Assembly (NCBI GenBank): GCA_900471525.1
Contig: UCEZ01000007.1
Coordinates: forward strand, 1 to 64,000
Direction: 5' to 3'
From: Hyphomicrobiales bacterium
GTDB taxonomy: Bacteria > Pseudomonadota > Alphaproteobacteria > Rhizobiales > Rhizobiaceae
Length of the DNA stretch: 64,000 bases
Shown here piece by piece: positions 18,736 to 28,131 of this stretch; position 1 is the first letter of the stretch, and each line of letters opens with the position of its first letter. The position numbers and the translations under genes are program-made. A model generated the notes under the pieces. It was not told the DNA's origin, searched no databases, and worked only from the letters and a program-made list of their open reading frames with translations.

Positions 18736-20043
18736 TTACAGAATATACCGCGACAGATCCGTATTGGCGGCGAGATCGCCGACATGCTTTTTCACGTAAT
18801 CCGCATCAATCTTCAGCGATTCTCCGGACTTGTCCGGTGCCGCATACGAGATTTCGTCGAGAACACGCTCCATCACCGTCTGCAGTCGCCGCGCGCCGAT
18901 ATTCTCGACGCTCGAATTGAGCTGGACGGCCACGTCGGCCAGCGCATCAAGTGCGTCTTCCGTGAAATCGAGGCTGACGCCTTCGGTTTCCAGAAGAGCC
19001 TTGTACTGGCGGATCAGGCTGACTTCGGTTTCCGTCAGGATGCGGCGGAAATCCTCCTTGGTCAGCGCCTTCAACTCGACGCGGATCGGCAGGCGGCCCT
19101 GCAGTTCCGGCAAGAGATCGGACGGCTTGGAGACATGGAAGGCGCCAGACGCGATGAACAGGATATGGTCGGTCTTCACCGGACCATACTTGGTCGCAAC
19201 CGTCGTGCCTTCAACCAGCGGCAGCAAGTCGCGCTGCACGCCTTCACGTGAAACACCGGCCCCCATGCCGCCATCGCGGGCAGCGATCTTGTCGATCTCG
19301 TCAAGGAAGACGATGCCGTCATTCTCCGCCGAGCGTACGGCCTCCCGCTGGATCTCGTCATTGTCGAGCAGTTTATCGGATTCGTCGTTGATCAGGATGC
19401 CATAGCTCTCCTTGACCGTCGTGCGGACCTTCTTGGTGCGCTGGCCCATCGCCTTGCCAAACATTTCCGAGAGGTTGAGAACGCCGATATTGGCGCCCGG
19501 CATACCGGGAATCTCGAAGCCCCCGCCAGGCGTTGCCGTATCGGCGATCTCGATGTCGATTTCCTTGTCGTCCAGCTCGTTGGCGCGCAGCTTCTTCCGG
19601 AAGCTGTCGCGGGTTGCCGGCGAGGCAGTGGAACCGACCAGTGCGTCGAGAACACGCTCCTCGGCGTTCAGATGCGCTTTCGCCTTGACGTCCGCGCGCT
19701 TCTTTTCGCGCACCAGGCCGATGCCGACCTCGACGAGGTCGCGGACGATCTGTTCGACATCGCGCCCGACATAGCCGACTTCGGTGAATTTCGTCGCCTC
19801 GACCTTGATGAAGGGGGCGCCGGCGAGCTTGGCGAGGCGTCGCGAAATCTCCGTCTTGCCGACACCGGTCGGACCGATCATCAGGATGTTCTTCGGCATG
19901 ACTTCGTCGCGCAGCTCGTCGTTGAGCTGCTGGCGGCGCCAGCGGTTGCGCAAGGCGATGGCGACGGCGCGCTTGGCGTCGTGCTGGCCGATGATGAACC
20001 GGTCGAGCTCCGACACGATTTCGCGGGGTGAAAATGTGGTCAT
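18736..20043 (-). CDS. hslU: ATP-dependent protease ATPase subunit HslU (ClpY)
   Basis: AAA+ unfoldase of 435 residues forming hexamers that feed proteins to HslV. Walker A GPTGVGKT lies at residues 57-64, the GYVGRD pore loop follows near 90, an inserted I-domain comes next, and Walker [11 protein letters not shown] is near 245. A C-terminal sensor-2 region ends in DLSRYIL, the tail that inserts into HslV pockets. Length is normal. It is the last gene of hslV-GNAT-hslU, so its partner peptidase is encoded upstream in the same operon. Confidence 0.97.
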   Translation of the reverse strand: MTTFSPREIVSELDRFIIGQHDAKRAVAIALRNRWRRQQLNDELRDEVMPKNILMIGPTGVGKTEISRRLAKLAGAPFIKVEATKFTEVGYVGRDVEQIVRDLVEVGIGLVREKKRADVKAKAHLNAEERVLDALVGSTASPATRDSFRKKLRANELDDKEIDIEIADTATPGGGFEIPGMPGANIGVLNLSEMFGKAMGQRTKKVRTTVKESYGILINDESDKLLDNDEIQREAVRSAENDGIVFLDEIDKIAARDGGMGAGVSREGVQRDLLPLVEGTTVATKYGPVKTDHILFIASGAFHVSKPSDLLPELQGRLPIRVELKALTKEDFRRILTETEVSLIRQYKALLETEGVSLDFTEDALDALADVAVQLNSSVENIGARRLQTVMERVLDEISYAAPDKSGESLKIDADYVKKHVGDLAANTDLSRYIL

Positions 20044-20058
20044 GGCAAATCCGTTTCT

Positions 20059-20562
20059 TCAGGCTTTGTCCAGCACCATGAAATGGGCCGGACCGTAAAT
20101 GGAATGGCGCGTATCGAGGAAGCGGAAACCCGCTTTTTCGTAGGCGCGAATGGCTTGCGCGTTTTCCGGATCGGGATCGATTACGATGCGCGCGGCACCG
20201 GTGGCAAAAAGTTCGGCACAGAACTGGCGGATGATCGCGCTACCGTGGCCCCTTCCGGTCAAATCCGGATCGCCGATCGAGATATCGATCCCCAGCGTTC
20301 CCGGCGGTTGATCCTGATAGGGATGATCCTCTTCCAGATGCGGATCATAACACTGCAGATAGGCAATCGGCATTCCGTCCAGTTCGACAATCAGCGGGCG
20401 TGTTTCGACGCTCGTCATGGCTTCCTCGATGCCTGCCAGCTCTTCCGCAGACTCACCCCACCATTTTGCGACATGCGGCTCTGCCAGCCAGCGGCCAAGC
20501 AGCGGGAAATCCTCCCGGCGCACATCGCGAAAATGATAGCGGGGCGCCTGGTCAAGCGGCAT
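20059..20562 (-). CDS. GNAT acetyltransferase, AAC(6')-like, between hslV and hslU
   Basis: Acetyltransferase of about 167 residues with the GNAT fold. The N-terminal half ([25 protein letters not shown]) closely resembles AAC(6')-type enzymes. The acetyl-CoA loop reads [12 protein letters not shown], and the C-terminal motif is [14 protein letters not shown]. The start at 20562 overlaps the last 11 bases of hslV, so translation is probably coupled. Candidate roles are aminoglycoside or small-amine acetylation or protein N-acetylation; none is proven. Placement between the two protease subunits is common in rhizobia but its meaning is unknown. An ATG at 20610 would lie deeper inside hslV and is unlikely. 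Confidence 0.85.
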   Translation of the reverse strand: MPLDQAPRYHFRDVRREDFPLLGRWLAEPHVAKWWGESAEELAGIEEAMTSVETRPLIVELDGMPIAYLQCYDPHLEEDHPYQDQPPGTLGIDISIGDPDLTGRGHGSAIIRQFCAELFATGAARIVIDPDPENAQAIRAYEKAGFRFLDTRHSIYGPAHFMVLDKA

Positions 20563-21076
20563 CGAGTTTTTCGACCACGATGTTGCCGTTGGTGTAGACG
20601 CAGATATCACCGGCGATCTCCATTGCCCGGCGGGCGATCTCTTCGGCCGACTTGTCCGAATCCATCAGCGCACGGGCCGCTGCAAAGGCAAAATTGCCGC
20701 CCGAGCCGATGGCGATCGTGCCGTGCTCCGGCTCGAGTACATCGCCATTGCCGGTGATCGCCAGCGTGATCGATTTATCGGCGACCAGCATCATCGCTTC
20801 GAGATTGCGCAGATACTTGTTGGTGCGCCAATCCTTGGCAAGTTCGACGGCAGCGCGCATCAGCTGGTCCGGATACTGTTCGAGCTTGGATTCGAGCCGC
20901 TCAAGAAGCGTGAAGGCATCGGCCGTTGCGCCGGCAAAACCGGCGATCACATCGCCCTTGCCAAGACGGCGAACCTTGCGGGCATTGCCCTTCATTACGG
21001 TCTGGCCGAGGCTCACCTGGCCGTCGCCCGCCATCACCACCTGTCCGCCCTTTCGGACGGTAATAATCGTTGTCAT
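20552..21076 (-). CDS. hslV: ATP-dependent protease peptidase subunit HslV (ClpQ)
   Basis: Proteasome-like threonine peptidase of 174 residues. After removal of the initiator Met the N-terminus is [10 protein letters not shown], with the catalytic Thr first. Conserved segments include [19 protein letters not shown], an [10 protein letters not shown] helix and [14 protein letters not shown]. Twelve subunits form the chamber that HslU caps. I chose the ATG at 21076 because only this start exposes the catalytic Thr; an upstream in-frame ATG at 21124 would bury it. It is first in the operon and has a candidate heat-shock-type promoter about 65 bp upstream. Confidence 0.97.
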   Translation of the reverse strand: MTTIITVRKGGQVVMAGDGQVSLGQTVMKGNARKVRRLGKGDVIAGFAGATADAFTLLERLESKLEQYPDQLMRAAVELAKDWRTNKYLRNLEAMMLVADKSITLAITGNGDVLEPEHGTIAIGSGGNFAFAAARALMDSDKSAEEIARRAMEIAGDICVYTNGNIVVEKLDAA

Positions 21077-21140
21077 GAAATACCTACCTGCCCGGCTGCC
21101 GGACCCTTTCGAAGAGCCGTGCATCGGCCCTGTTGAAGCC

Positions 21141-21168
21141 TATGTAGGAGCGCTTTTGCCGTTTGCAA
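21141..21168 (-). promoter_or_regulatory. Candidate promoter of hslV, possibly heat-shock type
   Basis: On the minus strand TTGCAA is followed after 16 bases by TACATA, within CTCCTACATAGG. The CCTACAT part resembles the -10 of alphaproteobacterial RpoH promoters (CYTATNT), and the -35 carries TTG. This is a visual match only, but hslVU is a classic heat-shock operon. The segment sits between divergent hslV and hisB. Confidence 0.4.
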
Positions 21169-21300
21169 ATAGCCCGCATCCCGCTTCCCCGCGGCGCCTG
21201 ATCCGACAGCGTTTCGCGCCTGCGAGAATCATGGCGGCAGTTCTGGATATTTCAGCCACCGCCTGATATGGAGCGGCTCTATGACAGTTGGGAGAACCTG

Positions 21301-21909
21301 ATGGCCGACAAGCAAGCCAACCGCACCGGCAGCGTTTCGCGCAAGACCAACGAAACATCGGTGACCGTGTCCGTCAACATAGACGGCACCGGCACATCGC
21401 GGATTTCGACCGGCGTCGGCTTCTTCGACCATATGCTTGAGCAGCTCTCCCGTCATTCGCTGATCGACATGGATATCGTCGCCGACGGCGACCGGCATGT
21501 CGACGATCACCACACGGTGGAAGACACCGGCATCGCCATCGGCCAGGCGCTCTCCAAGGCGCTCGGCGACCGGCGCGGCATCACCCGCTATGCCTCGCTC
21601 GACCTTGCCATGGACGAAACGATGACGCGCGCTGCCGTCGATGTCTCCGGCCGGCCGTTCCTCGTCTGGAACGTCGCCTTCTCCGCGCCGAAGATCGGCA
21701 CGTTCGATACCGAACTGGTGCGCGAGTTCTTCCAGGCCCTGGCGCAGCACGGCGGCATCACGCTGCATGTGCAGAACATCTACGGCGCCAACAACCATCA
21801 TATCTCCGAAACCTGCTTCAAGGCCGTTGCCCGCGTGCTTCGCACCGCAACAGAGATCGATCCGCGCCAGGCGGGCCGCGTCCCCTCCACCAAGGGAACG
21901 CTGGTCTGA
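21301..21909 (+). CDS. hisB: Imidazoleglycerol-phosphate dehydratase
   Basis: Enzyme of histidine synthesis (step 6) of 202 residues, monofunctional as usual outside enterobacteria. The two His-rich metal-binding repeats are visible: [11 protein letters not shown] with [11 protein letters not shown], and [17 protein letters not shown] residues near 165. Both bind Mn. I chose the ATG at 21301 because GGGAG lies six bases upstream; an ATG at 21268 lacks a site. It heads the operon hisB-DUF2628-hisH-hisA-hisF-hisE-coaA. Confidence 0.96.
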   Translation: MADKQANRTGSVSRKTNETSVTVSVNIDGTGTSRISTGVGFFDHMLEQLSRHSLIDMDIVADGDRHVDDHHTVEDTGIAIGQALSKALGDRRGITRYASLDLAMDETMTRAAVDVSGRPFLVWNVAFSAPKIGTFDTELVREFFQALAQHGGITLHVQNIYGANNHHISETCFKAVARVLRTATEIDPRQAGRVPSTKGTLV

Positions 21910-21935
21910 CCGGCCCACATTGAAAGTTGGCTGAT

Positions 21936-22415
21936 ATGGCCTCCTATCTGGTTCTGACACCGCCCGCCGCCCTCAGAAACAATGAGGATGCGCGGTTTAT
22001 CGTCGACAAGTTTTCGTGGGTTGCCTTCATTTTCCCGGCCATCTGGCTGCTCTTCAAGCGGCAATGGATTGCCGGCATTGCCGTTGCGATCCTGCAGTCG
22101 GTCGTGACAATCCTGACCTCGGAGCCCCGCGCCATGCTGGCGGGGCTTTTGATCGAGCTGGCATTGCGCCTGCTCGTCGCTCTCGAAGGTCCGGCTTTTG
22201 TCGCGAGGCGCCTGGAAGCTCAGGGCTGGACACTCCGGTCGGTCATCGCGACCGATGATCTGGCCCTTGCCGAAATGATTTACGACCACGAGACGGCAGC
22301 GCAAGCGACGGCCTCCGGCGAAGCCGCCTGGCATCCCCCGGCGCTGCCACCGGCGACGACACAATCTGAAAACCGCACGGCGTTCGGCCTGTTTGAGAAT
22401 TATGGAGAACGCTGA
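21936..22415 (+). CDS. DUF2628 domain membrane protein in the his operon
   Basis: Protein of 159 residues with DUF2628 features. Two or three hydrophobic segments ([15 protein letters not shown], then [17 protein letters not shown], then [13 protein letters not shown]) are followed by a soluble C-terminal tail. It probably sits in the inner membrane with a cytoplasmic tail. Function unknown; no histidine-pathway role is known for this family. It lies 26 bp after hisB and its TGA overlaps the hisH ATG (TGATG), so it is translationally coupled to hisH. The ATG at 21927 is three codons upstream and less likely. Confidence 0.85.
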   Translation: MASYLVLTPPAALRNNEDARFIVDKFSWVAFIFPAIWLLFKRQWIAGIAVAILQSVVTILTSEPRAMLAGLLIELALRLLVALEGPAFVARRLEAQGWTLRSVIATDDLALAEMIYDHETAAQATASGEAAWHPPALPPATTQSENRTAFGLFENYGER

Positions 22416-23065
22416 TGCGCGTTGCGATCATCGACTACGGATCCGGCAATCTGCGCTCGGCAACAAAGGCTTTCGAGCGGGCCGCCCGTGAAGCCGGCAT
22501 CAATGCCGAGATTGAGCTCACCGACAAGGCCGATCGTGTGGCAAGTGCTGACCGCATCGTCCTGCCCGGCGTCGGTGCCTATGCCGACTGTCGCCGCGGC
22601 CTCGACGCTGTCGACGGCATGCAGGACGCACTGACGGAAACGGTGGAAAAATCCGCCCGGCCCTTCCTCGGCATCTGCGTCGGCATGCAGCTGATGTCAG
22701 CGCGCGGCCTGGAAAAGACGACCACTCAAGGGCTTGGCTGGATCAAGGGCGATGTTGTCGAGATGGTTCCCTCCGATCCCACGCTGAAGATCCCGCAGAT
22801 CGGCTGGAATACGCTGGAGCTGAAAAAGCAGCATCCGCTATTTTCCAGCATCACAACCGGCGAGGATGGGCTGCACGCCTATTTCGTCCATTCCTACCAT
22901 CTCGCCGTCGAAAATCCCGACGACCTGATCGCCACGACCTCGTATGGCGGCGCGGTGACGGCGTTTGTCGCCAGCGGCAACAAGGCCGGCGCTCAGTTCC
23001 ATCCGGAAAAGAGCCAGACGCTCGGCCTCGCCCTCATTTCGAATTTCCTGCGCTGGAAGCCCTGA
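22415..23065 (+). CDS. hisH: Imidazole glycerol phosphate synthase glutamine amidotransferase subunit HisH
   Basis: Class-I glutaminase of 216 residues that supplies ammonia to HisF for making imidazole glycerol phosphate and AICAR. The nucleophile elbow GICVGMQLM (Cys near residue 87) and the His/Glu of FHPEKSQ (near 197-201) complete the triad; IDYGSGN at the N-terminus is also conserved. Its start overlaps the stop of the DUF2628 gene, and hisA begins one base after its stop. Confidence 0.97.
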   Translation: MRVAIIDYGSGNLRSATKAFERAAREAGINAEIELTDKADRVASADRIVLPGVGAYADCRRGLDAVDGMQDALTETVEKSARPFLGICVGMQLMSARGLEKTTTQGLGWIKGDVVEMVPSDPTLKIPQIGWNTLELKKQHPLFSSITTGEDGLHAYFVHSYHLAVENPDDLIATTSYGGAVTAFVASGNKAGAQFHPEKSQTLGLALISNFLRWKP

Positions 23066-23066
23066 C

Positions 23067-23810
23067 ATGATCCTTTTTCCCGCCATCGACCTCAAAGACG
23101 GCCAGTGCGTGCGCCTCAAGCTCGGCGACATGGAACAGGCGACTGTCTACAACCCCGACCCCGGCGCCCAGGCCAAGGCCTTCGAGGACCAGGGGTTCGA
23201 GTGGCTGCACGTGGTCGATCTCAACGGCGCCTTTGCCGGTGAAACGGTCAACGGCGCTGCCGTCGATGCGATCCTGAAAGCCACGAAAAATCCCGTCCAA
23301 CTCGGCGGCGGCATCCGCACGCTCGAACATATCGAAAACTGGCTGTCGCGCGGGCTTGCCCGCGTCATTCTCGGCACCATTGCGGTGCGCGATCCGGCGC
23401 TGGTGATCGAAGCCTGCAAGAAATTCCCCGGCAAGGTCGCCGTCGGCATCGACGCCAAGGGCGGCAAGGTGGCGGTCGAGGGCTGGGCGGAGGCTTCCGA
23501 ACTCGGTGTCATCGAACTGGCGCAGAAATTCGAGGGCGCCGGCGTTTCGGCAATCATCTATACCGACATCGACCGCGACGGCATCCTGACCGGCATCAAC
23601 TGGGCCTCGACGCTGGAACTGGCGGATGCCGTTTCCATCCCGGTCATCGCGTCTGGTGGTCTCGCCTCGATGGACGATATCCGTCGGATGATCGAGCCGG
23701 ATGCGACAAAACTCGAAGGCGCCATTTCCGGCCGGGCGCTCTATGACGGGCGCATCGATCCGGCGGAAGCTCTGGCGCTGATTCGCAGTGCGAAAGGAAA
23801 AGCGGCATGA
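23067..23810 (+). CDS. hisA: ProFAR isomerase HisA
   Basis: TIM-barrel isomerase of 247 residues converting ProFAR to PRFAR in histidine synthesis. Catalytic Asp residues are in PAIDLKDG (Asp8 region) and YTDIDRDG (residue about 172). Phosphate-binding loops GGGIRT and [10 protein letters not shown] occur in each barrel half. The ATG at 23067 follows the hisH stop by one base; the longer frame from 22965 lies inside hisH and is rejected. The 3' end overlaps hisF by four bases (ATGA). Confidence 0.96.
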   Translation: MILFPAIDLKDGQCVRLKLGDMEQATVYNPDPGAQAKAFEDQGFEWLHVVDLNGAFAGETVNGAAVDAILKATKNPVQLGGGIRTLEHIENWLSRGLARVILGTIAVRDPALVIEACKKFPGKVAVGIDAKGGKVAVEGWAEASELGVIELAQKFEGAGVSAIIYTDIDRDGILTGINWASTLELADAVSIPVIASGGLASMDDIRRMIEPDATKLEGAISGRALYDGRIDPAEALALIRSAKGKAA

Positions 23811-24583
23811 CTTTAAAAGCCCGTGTCATCCCCTGCCTCGACGTGAAAGACGGCCGCGTTGTCAAAGGCGTCAGCTTCGTCGATCTGATCGATGCAGGCG
23901 ATCCCGTCGAATCGGCCAAGGCCTATGACGCTGCAGGGGCCGACGAACTGTGTTTCCTCGACATCACCGCTTCGTCCGACAATCGCGACACGATCTTCGA
24001 CGTCGTCGCCCGCACGGCCGACCATTGTTTCATGCCGCTGACGGTCGGCGGTGGCGTTCGCAGCGTCGGCGATATCCGCAAGCTGCTGCTTGCCGGAGCC
24101 GACAAGGTGTCGATCAACTCGGCCGCCGTCAGCAATCCCGATTTTGTCGCCGAAGCGGCGGACAAGTTCGGCAACCAGTGCATCGTCGTCTCCATCGATT
24201 CCAAGAAAGTCTCGAAGCCCGGCGAGGAGGATCGCTGGGAAATCTTTACCCATGGCGGACGCCAGGCAACCGGCATCGATGCCGTGGCATTTGCAGAAAA
24301 GATGGTTGAGCGGGGCGCCGGCGAACTGCTGCTGACATCGATGGATCGCGACGGTTCGAAGGCCGGCTACGATATCGCGCTGACGCGCACGATCGCCGAT
24401 CGCGTTTCCGTGCCCGTCATCGCTTCGGGCGGCGTCGGCAATCTCGACCACATGGTCGAGGGCATTCGCGACGGACATGCGACGGCGGTGCTTGCCGCCT
24501 CGATCTTCCATTTCGGCACCTATAGCATTGGCGAAGCCAAGCGCTATATGGCAGAGCATGGCATTGCCATGCGGCTCGATTGA
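23807..24583 (+). CDS. hisF: Imidazole glycerol phosphate synthase cyclase subunit HisF
   Basis: TIM-barrel cyclase of 258 residues that pairs with HisH. Catalytic Asp residues appear in [14 protein letters not shown] (Asp11) and [14 protein letters not shown] (Asp about 134). Phosphate loops are GGGVRSVGD and [10 protein letters not shown]. Length and motifs are standard. It overlaps hisA and is followed 16 bp later by hisE. Confidence 0.97.
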   Translation: MTLKARVIPCLDVKDGRVVKGVSFVDLIDAGDPVESAKAYDAAGADELCFLDITASSDNRDTIFDVVARTADHCFMPLTVGGGVRSVGDIRKLLLAGADKVSINSAAVSNPDFVAEAADKFGNQCIVVSIDSKKVSKPGEEDRWEIFTHGGRQATGIDAVAFAEKMVERGAGELLLTSMDRDGSKAGYDIALTRTIADRVSVPVIASGGVGNLDHMVEGIRDGHATAVLAASIFHFGTYSIGEAKRYMAEHGIAMRLD

Positions 24584-24599
24584 GCCGGAGGACAAACGG

Positions 24600-24914
24600 A
24601 TGAGCGAGTTTACACTTTCCAGCCTCGAAGCGATCGTCGCCGACCGGGCAAAGGCATCGCCGGATCAGTCCTGGACGGCGAAACTCGTCGCCCACGGACA
24701 GGCCAAGGCTGCCAAGAAACTCGGCGAAGAGGCTGTGGAAACGGTGATCGCGGCCATCAGCAACGATCGCGCCAACCTCATCGCAGAAAGCGCGGATTTG
24801 CTCTATCATCTGATGGTCGTATTGAAAATTGCTGATATTCCGTTGCAGAATGTGATGGATGAGCTCGAACGGCGCACCAGCCAGTCGGGGCTCCAGGAAA
24901 AGGCGAGCCGGTAG
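24600..24914 (+). CDS. hisE: Phosphoribosyl-ATP pyrophosphatase
   Basis: Small all-alpha MazG-like pyrophosphatase of 104 residues catalysing step 2 of histidine synthesis. The metal-binding helix motif [14 protein letters not shown] and the downstream [11 protein letters not shown] supply the acidic residues. It is monofunctional, with no HisI fusion. The ATG at 24600 has GGAGGACAAACGG upstream, a good ribosome site. coaA starts seven bases after its stop. Confidence 0.95.
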   Translation: MSEFTLSSLEAIVADRAKASPDQSWTAKLVAHGQAKAAKKLGEEAVETVIAAISNDRANLIAESADLLYHLMVVLKIADIPLQNVMDELERRTSQSGLQEKASR

Positions 24915-24921
24915 ACAGTTC

Positions 24922-25917
24922 ATGACAATCGTCGCAAAAGACATCGCGCCGGCCGACATTCCGGATCATTTCGACAACAAGGACTATTCGCCCTACCGTT
25001 TTTTCTCCGCCGAAGAGTGGTCACGCTTCCGGGCCGATACACCGCTGACGCTGACAGCGGACGAGGTGCAGCGGCTGCGCTCACTGAACGACCCTATTGA
25101 TCTCAGCGAAGTGCGCCGCATCTATCTCTCGTTGTCGCGGCTTCTGTCGGCCCATGTCGAATCCTCGCAGATGCTGTTTGCCCAGCGCCAGCGCTTCCTC
25201 AGCATGTCCGGCGAGGCGAAGACGCCCTTCGTCATCGGCATTGCCGGGTCCGTCGCCGTTGGCAAATCGACGACCGCACGTATTCTCGCCGAGCTTTTGT
25301 CGCGCTGGCCGTCGAGCCCGAAGGTCGATCTGGTGACGACCGACGGCTTCCTCTATCCCAATGCGACGCTGCTGCGGGAAAACATGATGGACCGCAAGGG
25401 CTTTCCTGAAAGCTACGATATCGGTGCGCTACTGCGCTTCCTCTCGGCGATCAAGGCCGGCCAGCCGAACGTCCAGGCGCCATCCTATTCGCACCTGACC
25501 TATGACGTCCTGCCGGATCAGTTCCAGACCATCGACCGGCCGGATATCCTGATCTTCGAGGGCATCAACGTGCTTCAGTCGCGCAACCTGCCCGCCGACG
25601 GCAAGATCGTGCCGATGGTCTCTGATTTCTTCGATTTCTCGATCTATATCGACGCCGAGGAAAACCTGATCCACACTTGGTACGTCAACCGCTTCATGCG
25701 TCTGCGCCAGACGGCCTTCCGCAATCCGGATTCCTTCTTCAAACGCTATGCGGAAGTGAGTGAAGATGAAGCACTTTCGATCGCTGAAGGGCTTTGGCAG
25801 AACATCAACCTGAAGAATTTGCGCCAGAACATCCTGCCGACGCGGCCGCGCGCCGACTTGATCCTGCAGAAGGGTCCAAATCACCTCACCGAGACGGTGG
25901 CGCTGCGCAAACTCTGA
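24922..25917 (+). CDS. coaA: Type I pantothenate kinase
   Basis: Cytoplasmic kinase of 331 residues, first step of coenzyme A synthesis (pantothenate to 4'-phosphopantothenate). The Walker [13 protein letters not shown] lies near residues 110-121. TTDGFLYPN, the YDVLPDQF region and FEGINVLQ are characteristic of the CoaA family; relatives are feedback-inhibited by CoA. It is last in the his operon, a frequent arrangement in Rhizobiales. The ATG at 24922 is preferred over one at 24859 inside hisE. Its stop is three bases from the end of convergent alkB. Confidence 0.96.
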   Translation: MTIVAKDIAPADIPDHFDNKDYSPYRFFSAEEWSRFRADTPLTLTADEVQRLRSLNDPIDLSEVRRIYLSLSRLLSAHVESSQMLFAQRQRFLSMSGEAKTPFVIGIAGSVAVGKSTTARILAELLSRWPSSPKVDLVTTDGFLYPNATLLRENMMDRKGFPESYDIGALLRFLSAIKAGQPNVQAPSYSHLTYDVLPDQFQTIDRPDILIFEGINVLQSRNLPADGKIVPMVSDFFDFSIYIDAEENLIHTWYVNRFMRLRQTAFRNPDSFFKRYAEVSEDEALSIAEGLWQNINLKNLRQNILPTRPRADLILQKGPNHLTETVALRKL

Positions 25918-25920
25918 CGC

Positions 25921-26532
25921 TCAGCGCGTAACGCGACGGAGTGTGAGGTTGATGCGCCCGCCATTTTTCAAAAGCGTCGAGGTGCCGGGATAGATCTTGT
26001 CGACACCATGAAAGGCAAGCCGCCCCTCGCCGCCCAGCACGACGACATCGCCGCTCGACAGCTTGAATGACAGGGTCCTGTCGTTCCGCTCACGCCCGCC
26101 GACACGAAACAGGCAGTTGTCTCCGAGCGAAATCGAGACGACCGGTGTCTCCAGATCCTGTTCATCCCGGTCCTGATGCAGGCCCATGCGGGCATCGTCA
26201 GTGTAGAAATTGACGAGACAGGCCTCCGGTTCCTTTGGCGAGCCTGAAACCGTGCGCCAGATGTCGAGAAGCGCGTCCGGCATCGCAGGCCACGGCCTGC
26301 CGGTCATCGGGTGTTCCGGTTGGTAGCGATAGCCGCGCTCCTTGTCCGTCACCCAGCCGAGAGAGCCGCAATTGGTCATGCGCACGGACATCGGCTTGCC
26401 CGTCTTCGGCATCGCCGGCACGAAAAGCGGCGCCTCAGCGACGATGACCCGAATACTCTCGACCAAACTTTCCTGCGTCTGGCGATCGAGAAAGCCCGGA
26501 ATATGCCGGATACCCTGGGGTAGAACCCTCAT
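25921..26532 (-). CDS. alkB: Alpha-ketoglutarate-dependent DNA repair dioxygenase AlkB
   Basis: Fe(II)/2-oxoglutarate dioxygenase of 203 residues that removes methyl groups from 1-meA and 3-meC. Iron ligands are His and Asp of LHQDRDE (near residues 119-121) and the His of AFHGVDK (near 175). The 2-oxoglutarate arginines are in RINLTLRRV at the C-terminus. A nucleotide-binding lid segment lies before it. The gene starts nine bases after a secreted-protein gene on the same strand, so it may be the last gene of a three-gene unit. No Ada or SOS box was seen. Confidence 0.94.
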   Translation of the reverse strand: MRVLPQGIRHIPGFLDRQTQESLVESIRVIVAEAPLFVPAMPKTGKPMSVRMTNCGSLGWVTDKERGYRYQPEHPMTGRPWPAMPDALLDIWRTVSGSPKEPEACLVNFYTDDARMGLHQDRDEQDLETPVVSISLGDNCLFRVGGRERNDRTLSFKLSSGDVVVLGGEGRLAFHGVDKIYPGTSTLLKNGGRINLTLRRVTR

Positions 26533-26540
26533 CGAAAAGC

Positions 26541-26981
26541 CTATTCCAGCCCGAGGATCGCGGGCGGCACGCCGTAGCGCTGCTGCCAGACGGCATACCC
26601 GACATCGGTCGGGCCGACCATATGATCGATCAGGTTCCAGCGACCGGACTGGAAACTCATCAGGCCATAGACCGTCAGCCCGTCCATCATGTCGGTTTCT
26701 CCGGCAAAGCCGGTTTCTTCCGGATCAATCAGCCCGCCGCCCGGCCGCTGCGGCTCCACCTGCACAAAGGCCCAGTTGGGCGAGGCCCGGATGATCGTCA
26801 CCACAAACTCGACCGGACCGCGCATTTCCGCCTCGACGGCAGGGCGTAGCGTATCGAGGATCGCCGAACGCTCCGCCGAACCCTTGGCAGGCTCGCGGAA
26901 CGCCTGGGCCAGCGCAGGCCCGCTGAGAGCCGTTATCGCAACGGCAAGGAAAACCAACAGAGCTGCGCCGATCCTTTTCAC
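26541..26981 (-). CDS. Secreted protein of unknown function
   Basis: Protein of 146 residues with a clear signal peptide (MKRIGAALLVFLAVAITALSG to ALAQ) read from a GTG start. The mature region (ILDTLRPAVEAEMRGPVEFVV, then WAFVQVEPQRPGG) has a cystatin-like or NTF2-like alpha-then-sheet appearance and no cysteines. I do not recognise a named family. It starts two bases after the stop of the BON/LysM gene and ends eight bases before alkB, so the three may be one transcript. Confidence 0.75.
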   Translation of the reverse strand: MKRIGAALLVFLAVAITALSGPALAQAFREPAKGSAERSAILDTLRPAVEAEMRGPVEFVVTIIRASPNWAFVQVEPQRPGGGLIDPEETGFAGETDMMDGLTVYGLMSFQSGRWNLIDHMVGPTDVGYAVWQQRYGVPPAILGLE

Positions 26982-26983
26982 GA

Positions 26984-27457
26984 TCAGGCCTGATCCAGAT
27001 CCGGAATGCGCAGTACCTGGCCGGGATAGATCTTGTCCGGATGGGTCAGCATCGGCTTGTTCGCCTCGAAAATGACGGTGTTTTTTGCGCCCTTGCCCTT
27101 GCCGTATTGAGCTTCGGCGATCTTCCAGAGATTGTCGCCCTTCTTCACCGTGTAGAAGACGGGATCTTTGGCCGGTGCGGGTGCCGCGGCGCCATCGGCG
27201 ACCTTGAGTTCAGAAGCCTCGACCTTGGAGATACCGAGTGTATTGCCGACGGCGACCACGGCTTTTTCGAAGGCTGACTGATCCTTGACGACGCCGGTGA
27301 GCACGACCTTGTCACCCTCGACCGCAACATCCACCTTGTCGGTGCCGAGGTCATGGGAGGACAGTTCCTTTTTTACGGCTTCGACATCCGGTGCGTCGTC
27401 ATCACCACCGATGCCGAGTTTCTTGCCGGCATTCTTGATAAAGCTGAACAGACCCAT
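26984..27457 (-). CDS. BON-LysM protein (Kbp/YgaU type)
   Basis: Protein of 157 residues with two domains. A BON domain spans residues 25-90 (VDVAVEGDKVVLTGVVKDQ), then an Ala/Pro linker leads to a C-terminal LysM domain (YTVKKGDNLWKIAEAQYG to KIYPGQVLRIP). The order matches E. coli Kbp (YgaU), a cytoplasmic K+-binding stress protein. There is no signal peptide, consistent with a cytoplasmic location despite LysM. It has a good AAGGAGAGAT site. It heads a possible unit with the secreted unknown and alkB. Confidence 0.9.
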   Translation of the reverse strand: MGLFSFIKNAGKKLGIGGDDDAPDVEAVKKELSSHDLGTDKVDVAVEGDKVVLTGVVKDQSAFEKAVVAVGNTLGISKVEASELKVADGAAAPAPAKDPVFYTVKKGDNLWKIAEAQYGKGKGAKNTVIFEANKPMLTHPDKIYPGQVLRIPDLDQA

Positions 27458-27544
27458 GGGGCATCTCTCCTTTTGCCAGTTTCTCCAACCCTAACAGAGT
27501 GCGGTGACCAGGAAAAAACAAGGCCTGCGCGAAAATTAGAGTGC

Positions 27545-27979
27545 TCAATCGTTCTGCGGGCGGCCCCGCATCTTCTTCACCTCGCCGCGTCCGGTCTTTT
27601 CCTTCAACCGCCGCTCGATCGAGCCTTTCGTCGGCTTGGTCTTCCGCCGCGGTGGCGGTGGCGGCTCGGCGGCCTTGAGGATCAGCTCTTTCAGTCGTTC
27701 CCGTGCGTCCTCGCGGTTGCGTTCCTGGCTGCGAAAACGGCTGGCTTCGATCATCAGCACGCCGTCCTTGGAGACCTTTCGACCCGCAAGCTTGATCGCA
27801 TTGTCGCGAACCCGCTCCGGCAAGGCCGGCGAAGCCAGGATGCCGTAAAACAGCTGAACCGCTGTGGAGACCTTGTTGACGTTCTGCCCGCCCGGGCCAC
27901 CAGCCAGCACGAATTGCTCCGTCAGTTCCCAGCCGGCGATGACGATGCGGTCGTTGATGTAAAGCGGATCACTGGCCAT
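27545..27979 (-). CDS. arfB: Alternative ribosome-rescue factor ArfB (YaeJ/ICT1 type)
   Basis: Peptidyl-tRNA hydrolase of 144 residues that frees ribosomes stalled without a stop codon. The catalytic GGQ loop (AGGPGGQNVNKVST, near residues 27-40) is followed by the release-factor-like fold. A basic C-terminal tail (PPPRRKTKPTKGSIERRLKEK) enters the empty mRNA channel. Length fits. A 10-bp inverted repeat immediately precedes its ribosome-binding site (27992-28027), hinting at control of translation. Confidence 0.95.
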   Translation of the reverse strand: MASDPLYINDRIVIAGWELTEQFVLAGGPGGQNVNKVSTAVQLFYGILASPALPERVRDNAIKLAGRKVSKDGVLMIEASRFRSQERNREDARERLKELILKAAEPPPPPRRKTKPTKGSIERRLKEKTGRGEVKKMRGRPQND

Positions 27980-27991
27980 GAGATGTTTTCC

Positions 27992-28027
27992 TTCAACCGG
28001 TCTATCTCACAGGATTGACCGGTTGAA
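27992..28027 (-). promoter_or_regulatory. Inverted repeat abutting the arfB ribosome-binding site
   Basis: A perfect 10-bp inverted repeat (TTCAACCGGT / ACCGGTTGAA) has a 16-base loop. On the mRNA strand the downstream arm ends inside the GAAGGA Shine-Dalgarno region of arfB, 12 bases before the ATG. The repeat could form an RNA hairpin that limits ribosome access, or act as a protein-binding operator. Confidence 0.5.
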
Positions 28028-28131
28028 AACGCAGGAACGGGGCAGAGGTAGAAAAAGACCCGGTTCACTCAAACTTAGTCCGGAAATGTCGGTGCATCTG
28101 AGAGAAAGTTTTCATAGGCGTTGACCCCACC

